A stretch of DNA of 13,894 bases from an uncultured Oscillibacter sp. (GCA_946183175.1 CAMHBH010000048.1:1-13894); one strand, 5' to 3'; positions 1-6,007 are shown, counted from the stretch's first letter. Program-made: numbers and translations. Notes: a model not told the origin generated them from the letters alone.

Positions 1-7
1 GAGGCGA

Positions 8-1243
8 ATGTCTGATTTCAACGCCCTGCACGTCATTGAGGCCTTGCGCTCCGGCGTACCCTCCCGGGCGGTGGGCGAATACTTCTCCGAGGCACGCCCG
101 GCCCTGACCAAAAAGCTCCGGGAGCGTCTGGACGCCGTGCGCGAGACCGGACGCTCCGACGGCATGATTATCACCGGGCGCTACGGCGAGGGCAAGACCC
201 ATTTGCTGAACACGGCCTTCAATATGGCTTTCGCCTCCAATATGGTCGTGTCCTTCGTCTCTCTGGGCAAGGAGACGCCCATGGACAAGCCCTGGGCGCT
301 CTACCGCAAGCTGATGGCGGGAACCTACCTGCCCAACGCCGTACAGCCCGGTTTCCGCGCCCGGCTGGAGGAGCTCGGCACCGAAAGCAGTGTGAGCGGG
401 GATTTGCTGGCCTACGCCGCCCGGGAACTGGCCACGGATAAGCTCTACTATCTTCTCCGCGCCCTGCTGGGCACGCAGGACGACGAGGAGCGGAACCTGT
501 TCTTGGCGGATTTGGAGGGGGATTTCGCCTCCGTGGCGCTCATCAAGCGCAGTTACCGGCGAATCTACGGCACGCCGGCAAAATTCAACCAGTCTTTCAG
601 CAAAAGCCGCCATTGGATGGACTATTTCGCCTTTGTCAGTCGCCTGTTCCGGCTGCTGGGCTATGACGGCTGGGTCATTCTCTTCGACGAGGCGGAGCTC
701 ATCGGGCGCATGGGCAAGCGCGCCCGCGCCAAAAGCTACCGGGAAATCCAGCGCTTTTTACGCCCCCCCGCGCGTATGGAAAAAGTATTTTCCCTCTTCG
801 CTTTGAGCTCTTCCTTCGCGGAAGATGTCATCGACAAAAAGCGCGAGTTCGACAACGCGCAGGGCGTCTTTTCCGACGACGCGGAGGCTTTGCGGGCCGC
901 GCAGTCCACCCTCGACGCCATGCTGAACGCCCCCGAATTGGCACCGCTCAACAAGGCGGAAGTCATGGGCATTCTACGGAGTATCCAGGACTTTCACGGC
1001 AGGGCCTACGACTGGCACCCGGATGTCTCCACGGAGAGCGTCTACGAGGCCACGGAGGCGGGAGGCTACCTGTTGCGAACCAAAATTCGCGCCGCCATTG
1101 AGTTTTTCGACCAGCTCTACCAGTACGGACAGGCCGGGAAGACCCGGATTGCCGCCCTGGGGCGGGAGCGCTTCGACGAGGAGGACGAGGATACGCCGGA
1201 ATCGGATGATTCCGTTTCCCGGGAAGCGCGGGAGGATGATTGA
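8..1243 (+). CDS. BrxD-like (DUF2791) P-loop ATP-binding protein
   Basis: This 411-residue protein resembles the DUF2791/BrxD ATPases, known from BREX phage-defence loci and from smaller cassettes with a BrxHI-like helicase. The Walker A motif is GRYGEGKT at residues 57-64. Walker B is in GWVILFDEAE (221-230), with D227 and E228. A sensor-like ALSSSF lies at 265-270, and LRTKIRAAIEFFD (356-368) matches the conserved C-terminal arginine region of the family. The tail (387-411) is acidic and low in complexity. Length fits the family (about 400-450). The start ATG is preceded by GAGG only 3 bases away, at the very edge of the window. An upstream gene could end at the TGA at 13-15, overlapping this start. 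A terminator follows directly, so this is the last gene of its operon and any helicase partner would lie to the left. Family assignment is fairly sure; a defence role is inference. Confidence 0.82.
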   Translation: MSDFNALHVIEALRSGVPSRAVGEYFSEARPALTKKLRERLDAVRETGRSDGMIITGRYGEGKTHLLNTAFNMAFASNMVVSFVSLGKETPMDKPWALYRKLMAGTYLPNAVQPGFRARLEELGTESSVSGDLLAYAARELATDKLYYLLRALLGTQDDEERNLFLADLEGDFASVALIKRSYRRIYGTPAKFNQSFSKSRHWMDYFAFVSRLFRLLGYDGWVILFDEAELIGRMGKRARAKSYREIQRFLRPPARMEKVFSLFALSSSFAEDVIDKKREFDNAQGVFSDDAEALRAAQSTLDAMLNAPELAPLNKAEVMGILRSIQDFHGRAYDWHPDVSTESVYEATEAGGYLLRTKIRAAIEFFDQLYQYGQAGKTRIAALGRERFDEEDEDTPESDDSVSREAREDD

Positions 1244-1281
1244 ACAATCTCCCGTTCCGCGAACAGCGGGATAAAGTTCCG

Positions 1282-1308
1282 AAACCGGGCGAACTACGCC
1301 CGGTTTTC
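1282..1308 (+). terminator. Intrinsic terminator of the BrxD-like gene
   Basis: A perfect 10-base-pair stem (AAACCGGGCG / CGCCCGGTTT) encloses the loop AACTA and ends in TTTTC. It lies 39 bases after the stop codon of the ATPase gene. The right arm runs into the first copy of the intergenic repeat described next. Confidence 0.8.
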
Positions 1309-1430
1309 AGTCCCCCGTTGACGCGGGGAGGCTTCTAGCGGAAAACATGTGGCAATTTCACGAAAGAAGCCCGGTTTTCAGCCTCCCCGCCGTGCGGGGA
1401 GGTGTCGCGGAGCAACGGAGGGGAAAACCG
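1299..1430. repeat. Two adjacent copies of a CCTCCCC-type intergenic palindromic repeat
   Basis: GCCCGGTTTTCAG occurs twice, at 1299 and again at 1370, each time followed by a C-rich/G-rich hairpin. The second copy is the fuller one. It spans 1372-1430 and has perfect 8-base terminal inverted repeats, CGGTTTTC and GAAAACCG. Inside is a perfect 9-base-pair stem, CCTCCCCGC (1382-1390) and GCGGGGAGG (1394-1402), with loop CGT. Then comes TGTCGCGGAGCAACGGAGG. The first copy (1299-about 1335) keeps the left end and hairpin but lacks the right half. The layout resembles short palindromic elements scattered between genes in gut Clostridia, from memory. An open reading frame across it is only a translation of the repeat. 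Confidence 0.65.
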
Positions 1431-1475
1431 AACCTTGACAAGGATTCCTCTACACATATTTCACCGCACAGGTCG

Positions 1476-1510
1476 AAAAAAGCCGCCCCGCGCGAGGCGG
1501 GACGGGCTTT
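1476..1510 (-). terminator. Intrinsic terminator of the NlpC/P60 gene
   Basis: Read on the minus strand, the sequence just after the NlpC/P60 stop codon forms a GC-rich hairpin. The arms are AAAGCCCGTCCCGCC and GCGGGGCGGCTTT, with one bulge and one mismatch, followed by a run of six T. It closes the operon made of the 113-residue protein and the NlpC/P60 hydrolase. Confidence 0.8.
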
Positions 1511-1513
1511 CTA

Positions 1514-2434
1514 TCAAACTACACGCAGACCGCCGATGAAGTAACGGCTGTGATAACCGCTGGCGATGGTGCCGTAGGTGACTTTGCGGCTGGAAGACGA
1601 CGCGTGAATAAACTGGTTGTTGCCGATGTAGATTCCGACATGGGAGGCGGCTTTGCCCCGGGCTACTTTCGGGTCGCGGAAGAACACGAGGTCGCCGGCG
1701 CGGAGGGCGGACTTGCTGTAGATTTTCGTACCCTTGCCGCTTGTCCACTGTCCGGAGGCGCTGTGCGGGAAGCTCACGCCGAACTGGCGGAACACAATCA
1801 TAGTAAAGCCGGAGCAGTCCACGCTTCTGGAGGACGCGCCGCCGTAGACGTAGCGCACGCCCAGGTAGCGTTTCGCGACGGAGACCACGGAGTTGTTGCC
1901 CGCCGTGGTGCCGCCCCTGCCGGAAAAGACGCTCGTCAGATTCAGGTAGTCACTGCGGATGTAGCCCTCGGTGCCGTACTGGCAACGGACGAGATACCAG
2001 CCGTCGTAGCAGGCCAGCACCGTGACGTAGGCCTGGTTTTCGATGGTTTCGAGGATGTCGCTGTCCTCGGAGGGGAGGTAGCGGACGCAGACGCCCTCGG
2101 AGTTGACTTGCGCGCGGGCCTCGAAGTTGCCGTTCTCCAGCTCTTCGAGATAGTTGGTGGATACATATCCGGTCTTTCCCTCGTAGGAGACCTTGAACCA
2201 ATCCTCCTCGGTACGCTCCAGCAGGGCCAGCGTGGCGTTCTTGTCCAGATTCATCACGACGGCGGAATCGGTCGTCGGATACTCACGCATATTCAGGGCG
2301 TTCCCGGTGGTCTTGGCGAGGCCGACGGCCAGTTCCTCGGCGGAGGCGAACCCGGCCAGCATTGCGGCGGTGGCGGCGGAAATCAGGAATACACGGGCCG
2401 CTTTGCAGGGAAAGTGTATCATAAAGTGTCTCAT
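1514..2434 (-). CDS. Secreted SH3b-SH3b-NlpC/P60 peptidoglycan hydrolase
   Basis: The protein is a probable cell-wall endopeptidase cleaving peptide stems of peptidoglycan outside the membrane. Residues 1-32 form a Sec signal peptide (positive stretch KAAR, hydrophobic core, cut after ASA). Two bacterial SH3 domains follow, roughly 36-96 (NALNMREYPT...GYVSTNYL) and 105-165 (GVCVRYLPSE...GYIRSDYL). The NlpC/P60 domain covers about 182-306. Its catalytic cysteine is C207 in VDCSGF, the histidine is H265 in SHVGIYIG, and a third polar residue is H277 in QFIHAS. All key residues are present. The ATG at 2434 directly abuts AAAGG, which is poor spacing. The next ATG at 2422 (MIHFPCKAAR) sits 12 bases after AAAGG and also gives a good signal peptide, so the true start may be there. 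It is co-directional with, and 36 bases after, the 113-residue gene. Confidence 0.93.
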   Translation of the reverse strand: MRHFMIHFPCKAARVFLISAATAAMLAGFASAEELAVGLAKTTGNALNMREYPTTDSAVVMNLDKNATLALLERTEEDWFKVSYEGKTGYVSTNYLEELENGNFEARAQVNSEGVCVRYLPSEDSDILETIENQAYVTVLACYDGWYLVRCQYGTEGYIRSDYLNLTSVFSGRGGTTAGNNSVVSVAKRYLGVRYVYGGASSRSVDCSGFTMIVFRQFGVSFPHSASGQWTSGKGTKIYSKSALRAGDLVFFRDPKVARGKAASHVGIYIGNNQFIHASSSSRKVTYGTIASGYHSRYFIGGLRVV

Positions 2435-2470
2435 CCTTTCATGTCTCGAAGCGTGGCACCCGGTACGGGA

Positions 2471-2812
2471 TTACTTCCCCTTCAGGGCCCGGTCAAGCCA
2501 GACGTAGGCGAAATCCATCGCGGTGTAGAGATTGTCCTTCTCGCCCTTCTTGATGACCCGGTCGCGGGACTTGGCGTCCAGTTCCGTGGACTGGAGCTGG
2601 ATGGAAACCCGGGTGGCGAGGTTGAGGGACTGGTCGGTATCGGGGTCGGCGGAGGCGTCCGGCTTTTTCGGTTCCATGCGGGCCGTCTCCATGACCTGCA
2701 TCATGACAATATAGGGGTCGGCCATGGAGCCGTAATAAATCAGGTTGCCGGAGCGGCGGAGCGGGTGTCCCCGATACGTCAAGCCTTCCTTCTTCGGTTT
2801 CGCGCTTGCCAT
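2471..2812 (-). CDS. Conserved small protein of unknown function
   Basis: The product is 113 residues, soluble, with no signal peptide or membrane segment. The N-terminus is lysine-rich (ASAKPKKEG), followed by LTYRGHPLRRSGNLIYYG (11-28) and ADPYIVMMQVMET (31-43). Next is a charged acidic linker rich in D and P (48-61). A C-terminal half (VSIQLQSTELDAKSRDRVIKKGEKDNLY) follows and ends in an aromatic helix. I recall similar small proteins in other gut Clostridia, but know of no assigned function. The gene has the best promoter in the window and a good ribosome site (GGGAG, 8 bases before the ATG). It is the first gene of an operon with the NlpC/P60 hydrolase, which hints at a cell-envelope link. 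That link is inference. Confidence 0.85.
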   Translation of the reverse strand: MASAKPKKEGLTYRGHPLRRSGNLIYYGSMADPYIVMMQVMETARMEPKKPDASADPDTDQSLNLATRVSIQLQSTELDAKSRDRVIKKGEKDNLYTAMDFAYVWLDRALKGK

Positions 2813-2844
2813 CGTAACAACTCCCTTGCAACTTTTGTAACCGG

Positions 2845-2873
2845 ATTGTAACAGTTTTGTTTTGATTTGTCAA
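2845..2873 (-). promoter_or_regulatory. Consensus sigma-A promoter for the 113-residue protein/NlpC-P60 operon
   Basis: On the minus strand a perfect -35 TTGACA (2868-2873) is separated by exactly 17 bases from the -10 TACAAT (2845-2850). The predicted start is near 2838, giving a leader of about 26 bases with a GGGAG ribosome site. The spacer is A-rich, which favours strong expression. Confidence 0.85.
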
Positions 2874-3080
2874 TATTCCTTTCGTGTGCAAAGTGACGGA
2901 AATCTTTATCCACTTTTTGAATGCCCTGTTCAAACTATCCAAAAATGACGAAAATCCGGGGAATTTGGAAGTTTTTTACACGGGAGGGCTTCCGGAAAGT
3001 TTGTCATTGTTTGTCATCTTTTGTAATATCTGTAAAACCGCGTGACGCCCCCTCCGTCGTGCGGAAAGGGCGTTTTGAAC
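2874..3080. other. Intergenic stretch, no gene seen; phased TTTGTCAT repeats
   Basis: The 312 bases between the two minus-strand genes (2813-3124) hold a promoter at one end and a terminator at the other. The middle is richer in A and T than the genes and holds no convincing reading frame. The only structure seen is GTTTGTCAT at 2999-3007, GTTTGTCAT at 3009-3017 and TTTTGTAAT at 3019-3027, exactly 10 bases apart. TTTTGTAAC also occurs at 2833-2841 near the promoter. A single near-match to a DnaA box (TTATCCACT, 2906-2914) is probably chance. Confidence 0.4.
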
Positions 3081-3109
3081 AAAAAGTCTCCCCCGCGCAA
3101 ACGGGGGAG
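3081..3109 (-). terminator. Intrinsic terminator of the alpha/beta hydrolase gene
   Basis: Read on the minus strand, an 8-base-pair perfect stem CTCCCCCG / CGGGGGAG with loop TTTGCG is followed by ACTTTTTG. It lies just downstream of the hydrolase stop codon. The 16 bases at 3080-3095 are identical to those of the terminator at 13288-13303. Confidence 0.85.
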
Positions 3110-3124
3110 GCGGCCCGGGGTGTG

Positions 3125-4081
3125 CTAATGGCCTATGCGGTCTTCCATCCATCGGCGGATATCGGCGTAAATCTCGTAGCGGGGCCGTTCGTTGAGGATT
3201 TCGTGCCGCAGTCCGGGGTAGAGGGCCATATTGATATCGTGTACCCCGGCGCGGCGGAAGGCGCGTTCCACCCGCCGCACGCCCTCCCCCATATCGCCCA
3301 CGGGGTCGGCGTCGCCGGAGAGCAACAAAATTGGCGTGTTCAGATTCATGCGCCGCAGGTTCGACGCCTTCCCGATTTCCAGCATACCGGAGAGCATTTC
3401 GCGGAGCAGTCCGATGGTCGGACTGCCGCCGCAGAGCGGGGAGTCGAGAAAGGTATCAATATTCTCCTCGTTAGCCGACATCCAGTCGTATACGGTTCGT
3501 ATCGGCTCAAACGGGCGGTTGTAGCTCCCGAACGCCAGCGCCACCGCCGCCGCACTGACGGACGTTTCCCCGAGGCGCGCGCCCTCCTCGATACTCAGCG
3601 CGTAGCCGAAGCGGAGTAGCGCGGCGGGGGGCTGTCCGGTTCCGGTGAGTATACACCCGTCGACGGTGCCGGGGCGGCGAATGAGGTACGTCCGCGCCGC
3701 AAAGGAACCCATGGAATGCCCCAGCAGGAAGCAGGGGATTTTGTCGGGGGCGTTGCCGATTGCCGCGCCGAACCGCGTTTCGGCCACACACCGGAGGGCG
3801 TAGAGGTCTTGTATAAGCCAGTCCCAGCTCCCCTTCGGGCCGAACCAGAGGCGCACACCGTCGGGCGGAATGGAAGTCCCGTGGCCGAGGTGGTCGTGTC
3901 CGACGACCGCGAACCCGTGCGCCGTGAGGTACTCCGCGAACGGGTCGTAGCGTAAGACGTGCTCGCCGAGGCCGTGGGAAAGCTGTAGCACGGCCTTTAC
4001 GGGCCCTTCGGGCCTCCACGACACGGCGTGAAGCCGCGTCCGCCCGTCCGCCGAGGGCACTTCAAACTCGTCGCGTATCAT
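3125..4081 (-). CDS. Alpha/beta hydrolase, monoacylglycerol lipase/lysophospholipase type
   Basis: The protein is a serine hydrolase of the Hydrolase_4 (serine aminopeptidase S33/monoglyceride lipase) group. It probably splits monoacylglycerols or lysophospholipids in the cytoplasm. With the start chosen here it has 318 residues, typical of the family. The oxyanion-hole motif SHGLGEH is at 35-41, and GHDHLGHG at 61-68 is the second family signature. The nucleophile is S123 in GHSMGS. The acid is D259 in SGDADP, and the base is H293 in LRHEIL. The reading frame is open to an ATG at 4111, but that codon has no ribosome site. The ATG at 4081 has AAGGAGG exactly 8 bases upstream and gives the usual N-terminus MIRDEFEVPSADG. 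No signal peptide is seen. The gene stands alone between a terminator and a divergent promoter region. Exact substrate is unknown. Confidence 0.92.
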   Translation of the reverse strand: MIRDEFEVPSADGRTRLHAVSWRPEGPVKAVLQLSHGLGEHVLRYDPFAEYLTAHGFAVVGHDHLGHGTSIPPDGVRLWFGPKGSWDWLIQDLYALRCVAETRFGAAIGNAPDKIPCFLLGHSMGSFAARTYLIRRPGTVDGCILTGTGQPPAALLRFGYALSIEEGARLGETSVSAAAVALAFGSYNRPFEPIRTVYDWMSANEENIDTFLDSPLCGGSPTIGLLREMLSGMLEIGKASNLRRMNLNTPILLLSGDADPVGDMGEGVRRVERAFRRAGVHDINMALYPGLRHEILNERPRYEIYADIRRWMEDRIGH

Positions 4082-4117
4082 GGCGCGGGCCTCCTTCCGG
4101 GTAGTAAACATGTTGAG

Positions 4118-4136
4118 GACTTTTTCCGGAAAAGTC
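4118..4136. promoter_or_regulatory. Palindrome in the divergent promoter region (possible operator)
   Basis: GACTTTTTCCGGAAAAGTC is a palindrome with one extra T. It lies three bases before the -35 box of the zinc-ribbon gene and 37 bases before the hydrolase start. A second small inverted repeat, CTTTTT-CCC-AAAAAG (4142-4156), lies across the -35/spacer part of the same promoter. The position fits a repressor or activator site controlling one or both divergent genes. No matching regulator was recognised. Confidence 0.4.
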
Positions 4137-4138
4137 TG

Positions 4139-4167
4139 TTGCTTTTTCCCAAAAAGTACGGTATACT
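4139..4167 (+). promoter_or_regulatory. Sigma-A promoter of the zinc-ribbon protein gene
   Basis: The -35 box TTGCTT (4139-4144) and -10 box TATACT (4162-4167) are separated by 17 bases. The predicted transcript begins near 4174, giving a leader of almost 90 bases before the ATG at 4262. That leader is long for this window. It is GC-rich, and I recognised no riboswitch in it. Confidence 0.75.
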
Positions 4168-4261
4168 AAGGGCGTGTACGGGCGGCTTTCACGAACCGGG
4201 TACGGAGGGGCTATACCGTCCGGGTACGCGGGCCGCGATTCTGAAAGGAGACTGAGCAATA

Positions 4262-4642
4262 ATGGGTGTACTGAACGATTTCACGGAGAAGGCCAAGGGC
4301 GTCGTCGCGGTTGCCGCCGACAAGGCCAAGGGCGTCGCGAGCGTGACCAAAATCAACGTGGCCATCGCCGGGGAGCAGAAGGAAATCGACAAGAATTGCC
4401 TTGCCATCGGCCAGTGGTTCGTGAGCGACTACGACGGCGAGATTCCCGAGGGCATCAAGGACCTCGTGGACGCGGTGAACGCCAGCAAGGCGAAAATCGC
4501 CGAGTTGGAGGCCAGCAAGCCCGCCAAGCCCGAGGAGGAGCCCGCCGCCGAGGAAGCCGCCGCCGGTAAACCCTGCCCCATCTGCGGCGAGGTATCCGAC
4601 AGCAAGTTCTGCCCGCACTGCGGCGCGCCCATGGGTGACTGA
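4262..4642 (+). CDS. Small zinc-ribbon protein with amphipathic N-terminal repeats
   Basis: The product is 126 residues, function unknown. The C-terminus (105-121) is a treble-clef/zinc-ribbon knuckle pair, CPIC and CPHC, with four cysteines C105, C108, C117 and C120 able to bind one zinc. The N-terminus has an 11-residue repeat, EKAKGVVAVAA then DKAKGVASVTK (residues 9-30), visible as a repeated 16-base DNA word at 4289 and 4322. It reads as an amphipathic helix that could lie on a membrane. Residues 31-85 are a helical region with a short coiled-coil-like stretch (NASKAKIAELEASK). An acidic alanine/proline/glutamate linker (86-103) leads to the zinc ribbon. There is no signal peptide. AAAGGAG lies 11 bases before the ATG. 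The gene has its own promoter and terminator. Similar zinc-ribbon proteins are common in Clostridia without known roles. Confidence 0.88.
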   Translation: MGVLNDFTEKAKGVVAVAADKAKGVASVTKINVAIAGEQKEIDKNCLAIGQWFVSDYDGEIPEGIKDLVDAVNASKAKIAELEASKPAKPEEEPAAEEAAAGKPCPICGEVSDSKFCPHCGAPMGD

Positions 4643-4653
4643 ATCCGCGTTTG

Positions 4654-4685
4654 AAAACAGGCAACGGTTTTCGTTGCCTGTTTTT
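4654..4685 (+). terminator. Strong intrinsic terminator, usable from both strands
   Basis: A perfect 13-base-pair inverted repeat (AAAACAGGCAACG / CGTTGCCTGTTTT) with loop GTTTT is followed by T-rich sequence. It ends the zinc-ribbon gene. The A-run on the left arm makes it a plausible terminator for the convergent IMP cyclohydrolase gene as well. Confidence 0.9.
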
Positions 4686-4725
4686 CTATGCCCGCGTAAA
4701 CTCCACGAGTTACGGGGCTGTACGC

Positions 4726-5433
4726 TCAGCGGTTCTTATTGATGACCGCGTCCTGATATTTCCCGTCGGCGAGGTTCGTATAGCGCACGAACAGCGACAC
4801 GCGGTTTTCGGCGTTGAGGGCGTCCCAGAGGCCGTCGGCGAGCGTTTTGGCGTCGGGAGCCTCCAGCTTTACGCGCACGGGTTCGCCCTCGAACGACGGC
4901 AAGGGTTCCCCGTCCCCGGCGTAGGTGTGCAGGAAGCGCCCCTCTCCGGCGGGCGGCGTCGGGTACGCGTAGAAGTACCGACAGCAACACTCCGGACGCC
5001 CGTCGGCGCTCTTGAGAATCGAGAGCTGGAAGCCGCCGTTCGCCGACAGCAGGCCGGAGATACGCGGCGTGTAGTGCGGCGGGTCCTGTTCAAACGAGCG
5101 CTCCGCGAGCGCCGCCTGGAAGGACGTACCTTGTTTCAAGGCCTCCCATATGGTGTCGGTCTGGTCGCCGTTGGTGACAATCAGGTTGCCGTCGAGCAGG
5201 CGCACGGGGTGGTAGATAATCAGGCTGGGGTCTTTCATCTTGGAGGCGTCGAAAGCCTTCGTGCGGATTCCGTCGTTGGTGGCGGCGAAAACGCGGTTGC
5301 GGGAATTTTCGCTCCGGCCCATGATGAAGTACGCCGCAATCGACGCGCGGTTGTCGGCGCTCCGTCCGAGGATGATACCCCGTCCGGGGTAGGGATTCGC
5401 CCCGAGCAGGGCGGGCAGGGATTGCAGTTTCAA
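4726..5433 (-). CDS. purO: IMP cyclohydrolase, PurO type
   Basis: The enzyme closes FAICAR to IMP, the last step of purine synthesis, in the cytoplasm. It belongs to the PurO (IMP_cyclohyd) family described first in archaea and also found in Firmicutes. It is unrelated to the C-terminal half of bifunctional PurH. The 235 residues match family length. Conserved blocks are NPYPGRGIILG (13-23), YFIMGRSENSRNRVF (35-49), VTNGDQTD (86-93) and DPPHYTPRISG (117-127). The start is a TTG at 5433 with AAGGAGAGG 7 bases upstream. It overlaps the TGA stop of the YgjP-like gene, so the two are probably translationally coupled. The formyl-transfer partner (a PurH lacking the cyclohydrolase part, or PurP) is not in the window. 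A run of three cysteines (149-151) is unusual. Confidence 0.9.
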   Translation of the reverse strand: MKLQSLPALLGANPYPGRGIILGRSADNRASIAAYFIMGRSENSRNRVFAATNDGIRTKAFDASKMKDPSLIIYHPVRLLDGNLIVTNGDQTDTIWEALKQGTSFQAALAERSFEQDPPHYTPRISGLLSANGGFQLSILKSADGRPECCCRYFYAYPTPPAGEGRFLHTYAGDGEPLPSFEGEPVRVKLEAPDAKTLADGLWDALNAENRVSLFVRYTNLADGKYQDAVINKNR

Positions 5434-5972
5434 AACAGTTCCTCTCCTTCTTTGGTGGTATCGCGCGGGGACTTGAGCAGTCGCTTCCGTTCCCTGTGGT
5501 CTGGCAGGTAGCGCGACAGAAGCGCGTAGAATCCCGGCCCGTGGTTCTTCTCCCGGATGTGGCAGAGCTCGTGCACGACCACTAAATCAATCGCGGCGTC
5601 GGGGTAGTTCACCAGGAAGCACGAGAACGAAAGGCGGTTTTTTCCGCTACAGCTACCGTACCGAGTACGGGCGGCGGTGATGGTGATTCCAGTCGGGCGC
5701 AGTCCCGTGACTTCGCTCCAGTGGGCGACTTTCGGCGGAATGATTTCTTTCGCGCGTTCGGCCATAGCCCGTATTTCGTCGGCGGACGGCTCCGGCGGCA
5801 GTTGACGCTGTTCGGCGAGGTGCTTCGTAATCCAGGCCTCGTGCGCCGACACGAACGCGTCAATATCGCGCTTCGCGGCGCGCATGGGGGCCCGGACTAA
5901 TAAGCGTCCGTCGCGGGTGATTTCCAGCGCGAGGGTTTTCCGGCTGGAGCGGATAAGTTCATAGTGTTCCAT
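5430..5972 (-). CDS. YgjP-like zinc metallopeptidase (DUF45)
   Basis: The product is a cytoplasmic SprT/WLM-like metal hydrolase of the YgjP family; biological substrate unknown. With the ATG at 5972 it has 180 residues. The zinc site is HELCH (134-138), an HExxH motif, with the third ligand probably H144 in KNHGPGFY. The family signature TRYGSCS is at 103-109, and the N-terminal ELIRSSRKTLALEI matches the family start. The frame stays open to 6041, but that extension would overlap the promoter and is not family-like. The -10 box ends only 6 bases before this ATG and no ribosome site is present, so the message is predicted to be leaderless. The stop overlaps the TTG start of the IMP cyclohydrolase, forming an odd two-gene operon. 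Confidence 0.88.
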   Translation of the reverse strand: MEHYELIRSSRKTLALEITRDGRLLVRAPMRAAKRDIDAFVSAHEAWITKHLAEQRQLPPEPSADEIRAMAERAKEIIPPKVAHWSEVTGLRPTGITITAARTRYGSCSGKNRLSFSCFLVNYPDAAIDLVVVHELCHIREKNHGPGFYALLSRYLPDHRERKRLLKSPRDTTKEGEELF

Positions 5973-5978
5973 GCCCGC

Positions 5979-6007
5979 AGTATAGCACAGCCCGGACGGA
6001 ATTGCAA
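5979..6007 (-). promoter_or_regulatory. Sigma-A promoter of the ygjP-purO operon, predicted leaderless
   Basis: On the minus strand the -35 box TTGCAA (6002-6007) and -10 box TATACT (5979-5984) are separated by 17 bases. Seven bases downstream of the -10 is 5972, the A of the metallopeptidase ATG. The transcript should therefore begin at, or within a base or two of, the start codon. Confidence 0.75.

Noticed and set aside
1299..1430. CRISPR array
   Set aside because: There are only two repeat copies, unequal in length, with no regular spacers and no cas genes nearby.
1347..1544. 65-residue plus-strand reading frame
   Set aside because: It is a translation of the palindromic repeat and of the terminator, has no ribosome site, and runs into the antisense of the NlpC/P60 gene.
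1550..2851. 433-residue plus-strand reading frame
   Set aside because: It is antisense to the clear NlpC/P60 gene and the 113-residue gene, and reads as low-complexity G/V/A-rich sequence typical of GC-rich shadows.
2906..2914. DnaA-box-like TTATCCACT
   Set aside because: It is a single copy with one mismatch, without clustering or nearby replication genes, so it does not mark an origin.
4082..4111. Upstream ATG extension of the alpha/beta hydrolase
   Set aside because: No ribosome site precedes the ATG at 4111, whereas AAGGAGG stands 8 bases before the ATG at 4081.
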